Assembly (NCBI RefSeq): GCF_006351965.1
Contig: NZ_CP040932.1
Span: 2,914,001 to 2,978,000, forward strand
DNA from: Oceanicola sp. D3
Lineage (GTDB): Bacteria > Pseudomonadota > Alphaproteobacteria > Rhodobacterales > Rhodobacteraceae
DNA length: 64,000 bases
Direction: 5' to 3'
In this document: positions 17,623-25,459 of the stretch, piece after piece
Position numbering within the stretch: position 1 is the stretch's first letter
Layout: the number at the start of each line of letters is the position of its first letter
The notes under the pieces: model-generated
Told to the model about the DNA's origin: nothing
What the model saw: only the letters and a program-made list of their open reading frames with translations
Databases searched by the model: none
Translations under genes and position numbers: made by a program

Positions 17623-18534
17623 ATGGCCCAAGCCCCCGCCACGCCCAAATGGAAACGCGCCGCACTCCGCGCCGCCGCTGAGCTCTCCCCCGCACTGGCA
17701 CGCGCGCTCAACCCCGCCCCCTCCGAGGCGGCCGCGCTTTCGCGCCGGGGGAGCTTGGGGCAGCCGCCTGCATCACCCGAGGTGGTGTTCCTGATTCCGC
17801 TGGTCGGCAAGCATCACGTGGGCGACTGGCAGGCCGTGGAGGCGCGCCTGCACGAAACCCTCGCCAGCTTCGCCGCCCAGAGCGACGGGCACTGGCGTGC
17901 CCTCATCTGCGGGCAAGATGCACCCGCGTTGCCGCCAGAGCTACAGGACGATCCCCGCATCACCTTCCTGCCCTTCACCGAATCCGTGGAGGGCAACGAC
18001 AAGTGGCACAAGCTCGCCACGCTTTGCCACGCCCTGCCCGCGCACGGGCCGAGCGATGGCTATGCCATGCCCTTTGATGCCGATGATCTGCTGGCCGCAG
18101 GCGCGGTGGAAGAAATGCGCCGCCGCCGCAGCCCCGGTGGATATCTGGTTGAAAGCGGCTGGCTGCTCGATGCAGGCTCGGGCCGCTTTGCCCGCGCCAC
18201 CCGCCGCAGCCTCACGAGGCCGGGGCAAAAGCCGTTCTGGAAGCTCTGCGGCTCCTGCGCCGCCTTCCGCTGCACCCGCGATCCCGGCGACGCGGCCTTC
18301 ATCGCCGCCGCCACCGCGCATGAACACCGGATGTTTCCCTACCTCGCCGCCCTCGCCGGGCGGCCGCTCGCACCGCTGCACCAACCCGCCGCGCTCTACA
18401 TCCTGAACCATGGCGAGAACTTCGGGGCGCGACGCGGGCGGGTGTCGTTCAAGGCCCGTTTCGTAGAGAGATTCGCGGTAGATGAGGAAATCGTGGCACG
18501 GATCAGGGCCGCATTTCCAACGCTCGGCGCTTGA
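17623..18534 (+). CDS. Glycosyltransferase-like (GT-A fold) protein
   Basis: 303 residues. After a basic, Ala-rich N-terminus (~45 residues) a GT-A-type domain begins with VVFLIPLVGKHHVGDWQAVE. The metal-binding D-x-D-D is seen in AMPFDADDLLAAGAVEEM (about 146-163), and YILNHGENFG near 260 resembles the C-terminal part of related Rhodobacterales proteins. A sugar-nucleotide-dependent transfer to a surface polymer is likely, acceptor unknown. The repeat copy 2 lies 11 bases after its stop. Confidence 0.7.
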   Translation: MAQAPATPKWKRAALRAAAELSPALARALNPAPSEAAALSRRGSLGQPPASPEVVFLIPLVGKHHVGDWQAVEARLHETLASFAAQSDGHWRALICGQDAPALPPELQDDPRITFLPFTESVEGNDKWHKLATLCHALPAHGPSDGYAMPFDADDLLAAGAVEEMRRRRSPGGYLVESGWLLDAGSGRFARATRRSLTRPGQKPFWKLCGSCAAFRCTRDPGDAAFIAAATAHEHRMFPYLAALAGRPLAPLHQPAALYILNHGENFGARRGRVSFKARFVERFAVDEEIVARIRAAFPTLGA

Positions 18535-18545
18535 AGCAAGGCGCC

Positions 18546-18568
18546 GTAGGGTGGGCAATCTGCCCACC
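18546..18568 (+). repeat. GTAG-headed palindromic repeat (REP-like), copy 2
   Basis: Identical to copy 1. Sits between the converging glycosyltransferase-like and GatB/YqeY genes, 11 and 14 bases from their ends. Confidence 0.9.
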
Positions 18569-18582
18569 AACCCACCAGCCAA

Positions 18583-19047
18583 TCAGGCCAGACGATCCTT
18601 CACCATCGGGCCAACGCTGCCAAAATCCATCTGGCCGGTGTAGCGCTCTTTCAGAACGCCCATCACCTTGCCCATGTCGCGAATGCTCTCGGCGCCAGTG
18701 GTCTCAATCGCTTCGCTCACCGCAGCCTCGGCTTCCTTTTCCGAAAGCTGCTGCGGCAGAAACTCTTCAATCACCTTCACTTCCGCAAGCTCGCGCTCGG
18801 CAAGGTCCAGCCGTCCGCCCTCTTCATAGGCGCGCGCGCTTTCCTGCCGCTGCTTCACCATCTTCCCCAGAATGGCCAGCACCTCGGCATCCGTCACACC
18901 GGCCTCGCCAGCGCCGTTCTGGCCGCGGGCCGCGATGTCCTTGTCCTTGATCGCGGCGTTGATGAGCCGCAGCGTCGAGAGGCGCTCGGCCTCCTTGGCC
19001 TTCATGGCCTCCTTCAGCGCCGAAGTGACGCGATTTCGGATATCCAT
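18583..19047 (-). CDS. GatB/YqeY domain protein
   Basis: 154 residues, normal length. The helical start RNRVTSALKEAMKAKEAERL and STLRLINAAIKDKDI, the central QRQESARAYEEGGRLDLAER and the C-terminal MGKVMGVLKERYTGQMDFG with V-x-DRL ending are the YqeY family signature. The domain resembles the tRNA-binding tail of GatB, the amidotransferase subunit; the free protein's role is not settled. Divergent from carA, the usual arrangement in alphaproteobacteria. Confidence 0.93.
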   Translation of the reverse strand: MDIRNRVTSALKEAMKAKEAERLSTLRLINAAIKDKDIAARGQNGAGEAGVTDAEVLAILGKMVKQRQESARAYEEGGRLDLAERELAEVKVIEEFLPQQLSEKEAEAAVSEAIETTGAESIRDMGKVMGVLKERYTGQMDFGSVGPMVKDRLA

Positions 19048-19272
19048 ATGGTTGACGTCCCAGTGTTTTGCGCCCGCTGCGCAGTGAGTGGTTGCGCGTC
19101 CCCCGGGCCAGACAGGGCGGCACCCTACGCTGCGCCGCCGCGAGGGGCAAGCCGGGGGCGCGCCGACGTGACGGAAACAGCACGTTTCACCGGGCCCAAC
19201 AGCGGGTTGACGCCCCCGGCGCACGGTCCTAGACACAGGCGGATTTGCCTTCCCGCCAAAGGAGTCGTGCCC

Positions 19273-20427
19273 ATGCCCAGCCAGCCCAAACCCACCGCCT
19301 GCCTCGCCCTCGCTGATGGCACGCTGTTTTACGGACAAGGCTTCGGAGCGACAGGCGTGCGCACCGCCGAGCTCTGCTTCAACACCGCGATGACCGGCTA
19401 TCAGGAAATCATGACCGATCCCTCCTACGCGGGCCAGATCGTCACCTTCACCTTCCCCCATGTCGGCAACGTCGGCGTGAACCCCGAAGATGACGAAACC
19501 GCCGATCCGGTGGCCGAGGGCATGGTCGTGAAGTGGGATCCGACCGAGCCCTCCAACTGGCGCGCCGCGGAGCAGTTGCAGGCCTGGCTGGCCCGGCGCG
19601 GGCGCATCGGCATTGGCGGGCTCGATACCCGGCGGCTGACCCGGGCGATCCGCCAGCAGGGCGCGCCCCATGTGGCACTGGCCCATGACCCGGAGGGCAA
19701 CTTCGACATCGAGGCGCTGATCGCCTCGGCGCGTGAGTTTTCCGGGCTGGAAGGGCTCGATCTGGCAAGGGACGTGACCTGCGCCCAGAGCTACCGCTGG
19801 GACGAGATGCGCTGGGCCTGGCCCGAGGGCTTCACCAAGCGCGAGGGGCCGGGCCACAAGGTTGTCGCCATCGACTACGGCGCCAAGCGCAACATCCTGC
19901 GCTGCCTTGCCTCGGCGGGCTGCGATGTCACCGTGCTGCCCGCCACGGCAACCGCAGAAGAGGTGCTGGCCCACGGCCCCGACGGCGTGTTCCTCTCCAA
20001 CGGCCCCGGCGACCCGGCGGCAACGGGCGAATATGCCGTGCCGATGATCAAGGAGGTGCTCGCCAAGGACATCCCGGTCTTCGGCATCTGCCTCGGCCAC
20101 CAGATGCTGGCGCTGGCGCTCGGCGCGCGCACCATCAAGATGAACCACGGCCACCACGGCGCGAACCACCCGGTGAAGGATCTGACGACCGGCAAGGTCG
20201 AGATCACCTCGATGAACCACGGCTTCACGGTTGATAGCCAGACCCTGCCCGCCGGGGTGAGCGAAACCCACGTGTCGCTCTTCGATGGCTCCAATTGCGG
20301 CATCGCGGTCGATGGCAAGCCGGTGTTCTCGGTGCAATACCACCCCGAGGCCAGCCCCGGCCCGCAAGACAGCTTCTACCTCTTCGAGCGCTTCGCGGCG
20401 GCGATGAAGGAGAAGGTGCCGGGCTGA
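19273..20427 (+). CDS. carA: Carbamoyl-phosphate synthase small subunit
   Basis: 384 residues, normal length. Glutaminase subunit that supplies ammonia to CarB for carbamoyl phosphate (arginine and pyrimidine synthesis). N-terminal domain text: LALADGTLFYGQGFGATG and FNTAMTGYQEIMTDPSYAGQ. Class I amidotransferase triad: Cys in FGICLGHQMLAL (about 273), His-Pro-Glu in VQYHPEASPGP (about 357). AAAGGAG lies 8 bases before ATG 19273. carB is not in the window. Confidence 0.97.
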   Translation: MPSQPKPTACLALADGTLFYGQGFGATGVRTAELCFNTAMTGYQEIMTDPSYAGQIVTFTFPHVGNVGVNPEDDETADPVAEGMVVKWDPTEPSNWRAAEQLQAWLARRGRIGIGGLDTRRLTRAIRQQGAPHVALAHDPEGNFDIEALIASAREFSGLEGLDLARDVTCAQSYRWDEMRWAWPEGFTKREGPGHKVVAIDYGAKRNILRCLASAGCDVTVLPATATAEEVLAHGPDGVFLSNGPGDPAATGEYAVPMIKEVLAKDIPVFGICLGHQMLALALGARTIKMNHGHHGANHPVKDLTTGKVEITSMNHGFTVDSQTLPAGVSETHVSLFDGSNCGIAVDGKPVFSVQYHPEASPGPQDSFYLFERFAAAMKEKVPG

Positions 20428-20459
20428 GGGCCGCGCGATCCGGGCCGACACTTCACTGC

Positions 20460-20475
20460 TTAACGGTTCCTTAAC
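20460..20475 (+). promoter_or_regulatory. CtrA-type binding site upstream of the MshEN-GT2 gene
   Basis: TTAA-CGGTTCC-TTAAC fits the full alphaproteobacterial CtrA consensus (TTAA-N7-TTAAC). It lies about 108 bases before the GTG start at 20583 and after the carA stop. Confidence 0.6.
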
Positions 20476-20582
20476 CAATCGGGCGACAATATGGCGGGGC
20501 GGGGGCTGCTGGGCCTCCGCAATTGCCGCCGGGTCTGCCTTCTGTTTCACCCCGGCGCCACCAGGGGAAGGAAACACGCTCC

Positions 20583-22649
20583 GTGAGCCCGCAGCCAATG
20601 CGCCGCGTGGCTGTTGTCGCACCCGCCGCTGGCGAGGGTGGGCTACAGCTTGTCACGCCCAAACGCCCGCCCGAGGCCATGCGCCCCCGGCTCGGCAAAA
20701 TCCTCGTCGAAACGGGCGTGCTCGATCCCGGTGATCTGCTCAAGGCCCTCGCAATGCAGGCCCGTGAAGAGGCCCGCCTCGGCGATATTCTCCTTGCCCA
20801 TAAGATGGTCACCCAAAGCCAGCTGATGGAGGCTCTGGCCACCCAATGGCGCGCCCGCGTCATCGACCCGGCCTTCGAGCCGCCCGACCCCCGGCTGGTG
20901 GATCGCTACAGCCCCGAGCGTTGCCTGCGCGACTGCATCCTGCCGTGGCGGCGTCGTGGCTCGCTCACCGTCATCGTCACCGCCCGGCCCCACCTCTTTG
21001 CCCGCCATCAGGAAGAGCTGACGCGCCTCTTCGGGCCGGTCGTCATGGCGCTCGCGCAGGAGCATGAGGTGTTCCGCGCAGTCCAACAGATCCGCGCCAA
21101 GGATCTGATTCAAAAGGCCGAAACCAAGGTCGCCGAGCCGCTCAGCTGCCGCGAGTTCCTCACGCGCGGAAAGCAGCGAGCGCTACTGGCCATCTGCCTC
21201 GCCGCGCTCGTCGCCACCCTCGCCGCGCCGTGGCTCACCCTCGCCCTGCTCACCGCATGGGCCGTGGTCACGCTCTGCCTGCAAATGGCGATGAAGGGCG
21301 CGGCCACATGGTTTACATGGCGCGGCATGCGCGCCGAAGCCCGCGATCGCCAGCACCGCGCCGCCGCGCTGGAAGAGGCCGCCCGCGCCAGCACCGCGCC
21401 TGCGCCCCTCACGCTCGCCTCCGCCCTCCCCGCCTTCAACAGCCGCCGCAATCGCCCTGCCATCGCCCGGCTGCCGGTGGTCTCTGTGATGGTGCCGCTG
21501 TTCCGCGAAGAGCATATCGCCTCCCACCTCGTGCGGCGGCTGTCGCGGCTGACCTACCCCAAGGAGCTTCTCGATGTCTGCCTCGTCATGGAAGCCTCCG
21601 ACGACACCACCCGCCTCACCCTCTCGCGCACCCGCCTGCCACCGTGGATTCGCGTCATCACCGTGCCGCGCGGGGCGGTGCAAACCAAGCCGCGCGCGCT
21701 GAACTACGCGCTCGAATTGTGCCGCGGGTCCATCGTCGGCGTCTGGGATGCCGAGGATGCCCCCGACCCGGACCAGATTCACAAGGTGGTCCAACGCTTC
21801 CACGAGCGCCCGCCCGAAGTGGCCTGCCTGCAAGGCGCGCTCGACTTTTACAATGCGGGCACCAACTGGCTCTCGCGCTGCTTCGCGGTCGAATATGCCA
21901 GCTGGTTCCGCGTCGTGCTGCCGGGGTTGGCGCGGCTGGGCTGGCCGATCCCGCTGGGTGGCACCACGCTGTTCTTCCGCCGCGAAGCGCTGGAAAAGAT
22001 CGGCGGCTGGGATGCCCACAACGTCACCGAAGATGCAGATTTGGGCATCCGGCTGGTCCGCATGGGCTATCGCACCGAACTCGTGCAAAGCACCACCTAC
22101 GAAGAGGCCAACTGCCGCGCACTGCCCTGGGTCAAGCAACGCTCCCGCTGGCTCAAGGGCTACGCCATCACATGGGCCGTGCACATGCGTGCGCCCCGCG
22201 CCCTCTGGCGCGACCTCGGCGCATGGCGCTTTGCCGGCTTCCAACTGCTGTTTCTCGGCGCGCTCACCCAGTTCATCTTCGCGCCCCTGCTGTGGAGCTT
22301 CTGGCTCGTCCTCCTCGGCGTCTGGCACCCGATCGCCGCAGCGCTGCCCGGCTGGGCCTTCTGGGCGCTGGCTGGCACCTTTCTCGCCTCCGAGGCCATC
22401 ACCATCGCCACCGGCATCGCTGGCACCCAGCTGGCCGGCCACCTGAAACTGCGCAAATGGGTGCCCACGCTGCACTTCTATTATCCGCTGGGGGCGCTGG
22501 CTTCTTACAAGGCGCTCTGGGAGATCGTCACCAAGCCCTTCTATTGGGATAAAACCACCCACGGCCTCCACCACGAGGAGGCCGACGAGCTTGCGCCCAT
22601 CATCGTGCTGGAAGAGGCCGCCGTCAGTCCTGCGCCGCGTCCAGCCTGA
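20583..22649 (+). CDS. Processive GT2 glycosyltransferase with N-terminal MshEN (c-di-GMP-type) domain
   Basis: 688 residues. Two consecutive MshEN motifs, RLGKILVETGVLDPGDLLKA (about 36) and RLGDILLAHKMVTQSQLMEA (about 66), each with the RLGxxL...L..AL..Q pattern that binds c-di-GMP in MshE. Membrane helices near 210-245 precede a cellulose-synthase-like GT2 domain: VWDAEDAPDPDQI (about 386), TEDADLGIR (about 481) and QRSRWLKG (about 518, the QxxRW processivity motif). Three or four C-terminal helices complete the export channel. It should polymerise and export a polysaccharide under c-di-GMP control. GTG 20583 follows AGGGGAAGGA by 10 bases; ATG 20598 is the alternative. Confidence 0.88.
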   Translation: MSPQPMRRVAVVAPAAGEGGLQLVTPKRPPEAMRPRLGKILVETGVLDPGDLLKALAMQAREEARLGDILLAHKMVTQSQLMEALATQWRARVIDPAFEPPDPRLVDRYSPERCLRDCILPWRRRGSLTVIVTARPHLFARHQEELTRLFGPVVMALAQEHEVFRAVQQIRAKDLIQKAETKVAEPLSCREFLTRGKQRALLAICLAALVATLAAPWLTLALLTAWAVVTLCLQMAMKGAATWFTWRGMRAEARDRQHRAAALEEAARASTAPAPLTLASALPAFNSRRNRPAIARLPVVSVMVPLFREEHIASHLVRRLSRLTYPKELLDVCLVMEASDDTTRLTLSRTRLPPWIRVITVPRGAVQTKPRALNYALELCRGSIVGVWDAEDAPDPDQIHKVVQRFHERPPEVACLQGALDFYNAGTNWLSRCFAVEYASWFRVVLPGLARLGWPIPLGGTTLFFRREALEKIGGWDAHNVTEDADLGIRLVRMGYRTELVQSTTYEEANCRALPWVKQRSRWLKGYAITWAVHMRAPRALWRDLGAWRFAGFQLLFLGALTQFIFAPLLWSFWLVLLGVWHPIAAALPGWAFWALAGTFLASEAITIATGIAGTQLAGHLKLRKWVPTLHFYYPLGALASYKALWEIVTKPFYWDKTTHGLHHEEADELAPIIVLEEAAVSPAPRPA

Positions 22650-23265
22650 GCCGCTGCTCGAAGGCCGCCGAGATATGGCGGCGCAGCGCCTCGCCCGCCC
22701 CCGGCTCATCGCGCGCCGCCATCGCATCGACAATCGCCTGATGCTCCGCCAGCGCCTCCTCGCCCCGCCCCTCGGCCGCCAGCGAGGTGGTGGCCAGCAG
22801 CGCCATCGAGCGATGCACCAGATCAAGCTGCTGGATCAGAAAGCGGTTGTGGCTGGCCAAATGGATCTGCCGGTGAAACCGCCGGTTGGACCGGCTGAGC
22901 GCAGCCGGGTCATCCACCTTCGCCCGGTCCTCCTGCACCATCTGCCCCAGCACTTTCACCTCTTCGGCGGTCGCATGGCGGGCCGCCAGCCGCGCCGCCA
23001 GCCCCTCCAGCTCGGCCCGCACCACGTAAAGCTCCGCCAGTTCGTTGTGGTCAAGCGAGGCCACAATCAGGCTGCGCCCGTCGCGCACCAGCAGGCCTTG
23101 GGTTTCCAGCCGCTGCAACGCCTCGCGGATCGGCGTGCGAGACACCCCGAACCGCTCCGCCAGCTCGCTCTCCACCAATCGGTCGCCGGGCTTGTAGGTG
23201 CCCAGATCAATCGCATCGAGAATAAGCCCGTAGGCATCCCCCTGCGCGGGCCGTGCGCTTGGCAT
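22624..23265 (-). CDS. GntR family regulator with FCD domain
   Basis: 213 residues. The winged helix is at 1-70 (YKPGDRLVESELAERFGVSR, TPIREALQRLETQGLL) and the all-helical FCD ligand domain at 80-205, with LYVVRAELEGLAARLAARHA and metal-type His residues in NRRFHRQIHLASHN and HRSMALLA. FadR-subfamily regulators bind an organic acid and repress neighbouring catabolic genes; no obvious target adjoins it. AGAGGAG lies 8 bases before ATG 23265. Its 3' end overlaps the converging glycosyltransferase by 26 bases. Confidence 0.93.
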   Translation of the reverse strand: MPSARPAQGDAYGLILDAIDLGTYKPGDRLVESELAERFGVSRTPIREALQRLETQGLLVRDGRSLIVASLDHNELAELYVVRAELEGLAARLAARHATAEEVKVLGQMVQEDRAKVDDPAALSRSNRRFHRQIHLASHNRFLIQQLDLVHRSMALLATTSLAAEGRGEEALAEHQAIVDAMAARDEPGAGEALRRHISAAFEQRLRLDAAQD

Positions 23266-23367
23266 CCAACCACTCCTCTTTGTCTCGTCCGGCGAGCCTA
23301 TGCGCCCGCGCCGCCCCAAGGCAAGCGGCCCTTGCGCCGCACCGCCCGCGCGCCTAGCGTCCGCCCC

Positions 23368-24012
23368 ATGTCGCACGCCCCCCTCTTCTCCCATGTCGCC
23401 GCCTGGGTCTTTGACCTCGACAACACGCTCTATCCACCCGAGGCCCGCCTCTTCGACCAGATCGAGGTGCGCATGACCGCATGGGTGATGGAGGCGCTCG
23501 GCGTCGATCAGCCCGAGGCCGACGCGCTGCGCAAGAAATACTGGGCCGAGTACGGCACCACGCTCGCCGGGCTGATGGAGGTCCACGGGCTCGACCCGGC
23601 CCCCTATCTCACCCATGTCCACGACATCTCGCTCGACCATCTGGACGCGGATGACGCCCTCGCCGCCGCCATTGCCGCCCTGCCCGGCAACAAGTTCGTC
23701 TACACCAACGGCTCCAAGCCCTATGCCGAGCGGGTGCTTTCCGCACGCGGCCTGTCCGGCCTCTTTGACGAGGTCTTCGGGGTCGAGCATGCGGGTTTTC
23801 GGCCCAAGCCCGAGCGGGCGGCGTTTGAAACCGTCTTTGCCAAGGCCGGTCTCGACCCGGCCCGCGGCGCCATGTTCGAGGACGATCCCCGCAACCTCGC
23901 CGCGCCCCACGCAATGGGCATGCGCACCGTCCACGTCGCGCCCGAGCCGCTGGCGGCCCCACACATCCACCACCACACCGCCGACCTCACCCGCTTCCTC
24001 ACTGGCCTCTAG
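23368..24012 (+). CDS. Pyrimidine 5'-nucleotidase (HAD family)
   Basis: 214 residues. HAD motif I WVFDLDNTLYPPEARLF (Asp nucleophile near residue 16), motif II FVYTNGSKPYAERVLSARGL, motif III Lys in GFRPKPERAAF and motif IV MFEDDPRNLAAPHAMGM match the bacterial SDT1/pyrimidine-5'-nucleotidase group (TIGR01993). It dephosphorylates UMP/CMP-like substrates in the cytoplasm. ATG 23368 lies about 100 bases from the divergent GntR gene. Confidence 0.9.
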   Translation: MSHAPLFSHVAAWVFDLDNTLYPPEARLFDQIEVRMTAWVMEALGVDQPEADALRKKYWAEYGTTLAGLMEVHGLDPAPYLTHVHDISLDHLDADDALAAAIAALPGNKFVYTNGSKPYAERVLSARGLSGLFDEVFGVEHAGFRPKPERAAFETVFAKAGLDPARGAMFEDDPRNLAAPHAMGMRTVHVAPEPLAAPHIHHHTADLTRFLTGL

Positions 24013-24102
24013 CACGCGGCCCTTTGGTAAGGGGGAAAGCACGGCGAGGCCCGGATGAGCCCGCTCGGTCGGTTAACCTCTCGCCATTTTGCAAAAATCC
24101 CC

Positions 24103-24163
24103 TGTGCATAGGATGTGCATGGGTTGTGCATCACATGTTGCCCGTTAACTTTCCCGGGTTAAC
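24103..24163. promoter_or_regulatory. Phased TGTGCAT direct repeats and GTTAAC boxes before ubiH
   Basis: Three perfect TGTGCAT copies start at 24103, 24114 and 24125, exactly 11 bases apart (one helical turn). Two GTTAAC palindromes follow at 24144-24149 and 24158-24163; a third lies at 24072-24077. The region is noticeably AT-richer than its surroundings and ends about 100 bases before the FAD monooxygenase gene. It looks like a multi-site operator; the regulator is unknown. Confidence 0.45.
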
Positions 24164-24260
24164 GCCAAAATCTGCGCCGCGCACAGGCATTTTCGCAAAA
24201 CCTCCGCTGCGCCGATACGTCCCCTTGGCAATTGCCTCCCAAGCGCCCTAAATCCCCACA

Positions 24261-25445
24261 ATGGCACGTAAAACAACCGATATCCTCATCGCAGGCGCGG
24301 GCATCGCAGGGTTGACGGCTGCGGCCTGTTTCGCCCATGCCGGATACAGCGTCACCCTCGCCGCCCCAAGGCCCCCAAGCCGAGATAAAGCCGATGGAGA
24401 TCAACGCTCTACCGCCTTTCTCGACCCGGCGATCAACCTCTTCACAGAGGCCGGCCTCTGGCAGCCTCTCGCGCCCCATGCCCAGCCCCTGCAAGAGTTG
24501 CACATCACCGATACCACTAGCTGGCCCCCCAAAATCCGCGATTCCCGCGCCTTCCGCTCCAGCGCGCCCGGCACCCCGCCCCTCGCGCAAAACCTGATGA
24601 ACTGGCGCATCGCGGATGTGCTGCTCAACGCTTTGGAATCCCTGCCAAATGTCACCCTCCACTGGGGCGCGAGCTTTGCTTCAATGGTCACGCGGGAGGG
24701 CGAGGCGATCGTCCGGCTGAGCGATGGCACCGGCCTGCGCGCCCGGCTAGTGATCGGTGCCGACGGGCGCGAGAGCGCGGTGCGCGAAACCGCTGGAATT
24801 GCGGCAGAAATCTCCCGTTTCGGGCAAAAGGCCCTCGCCTTCTCCGTCACCCACCCGGAGCCGCACCACAACATCTCCACCGAGGTCTACAATCAGGGCG
24901 GGCCCTTCACCCTCATTCCCCTCCCCGATGACGATGGCACCCCCACCTCAGCGGTGGTCTGGATGAACCCCGGCCCCGAGGCCCTGCGCCTGCAAGCCCT
25001 TGAGCCGGAAGATTTTTCCGCCGAGGCCACCATGCGCTCCGCTGGCCTCCTCGGCCCGCTCACCCTTGCTAGCCCGCGCGCCCTCTTCCCGATCATCACG
25101 CTGCACGCCAAGGCCCTCACAGCCCAGCGCACCGCCCTCATCGCCGAGGCCGCCCATGTGATTCCGCCCATCGGTGCACAGGGGCTCAACACCTCGCTGA
25201 ACGATCTCGCCGCCCTCCTGGGCAGCGCCACGCCAGAAACCCTCGGCTCCCGGCAACATCTTGATGCTTATGAAAATTCCCGCGCCCGCGACGTGGCCGC
25301 ACGGGTCGCGGCAATCGGCTTTTACAACCGCCTCACCCGCTCCGGCCTGCCGCCGCTGCAATCGCTGCGCCTCTCCGGCCTCAAGGTCGTGGCCGATGTG
25401 CCGCCCCTGCGCCGCGCGGTGATGCGTGCGGGCATGGGCGGTTAA
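24261..25445 (+). CDS. UbiH/VisC-type FAD monooxygenase (ubiquinone hydroxylase)
   Basis: 394 residues, normal length. FAD motifs: ILIAGAGIAGLTAAACFAHA (GxGxxG, N-terminus), RLVIGADGRESAVRE (DG motif, about 160) and IAEAAHVIPPIGAQGLNTSL (ribityl-binding GD-type motif with Glu-Ala-Ala-His, as is usual for alphaproteobacterial UbiH). It hydroxylates the aromatic ring of ubiquinone precursors at the membrane. Which ring position it attacks (UbiH, UbiF or UbiL role) cannot be decided from sequence alone. Confidence 0.87.
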   Translation: MARKTTDILIAGAGIAGLTAAACFAHAGYSVTLAAPRPPSRDKADGDQRSTAFLDPAINLFTEAGLWQPLAPHAQPLQELHITDTTSWPPKIRDSRAFRSSAPGTPPLAQNLMNWRIADVLLNALESLPNVTLHWGASFASMVTREGEAIVRLSDGTGLRARLVIGADGRESAVRETAGIAAEISRFGQKALAFSVTHPEPHHNISTEVYNQGGPFTLIPLPDDDGTPTSAVVWMNPGPEALRLQALEPEDFSAEATMRSAGLLGPLTLASPRALFPIITLHAKALTAQRTALIAEAAHVIPPIGAQGLNTSLNDLAALLGSATPETLGSRQHLDAYENSRARDVAARVAAIGFYNRLTRSGLPPLQSLRLSGLKVVADVPPLRRAVMRAGMGG

Positions 25446-25459
25446 CCGGTGATTAGGAT

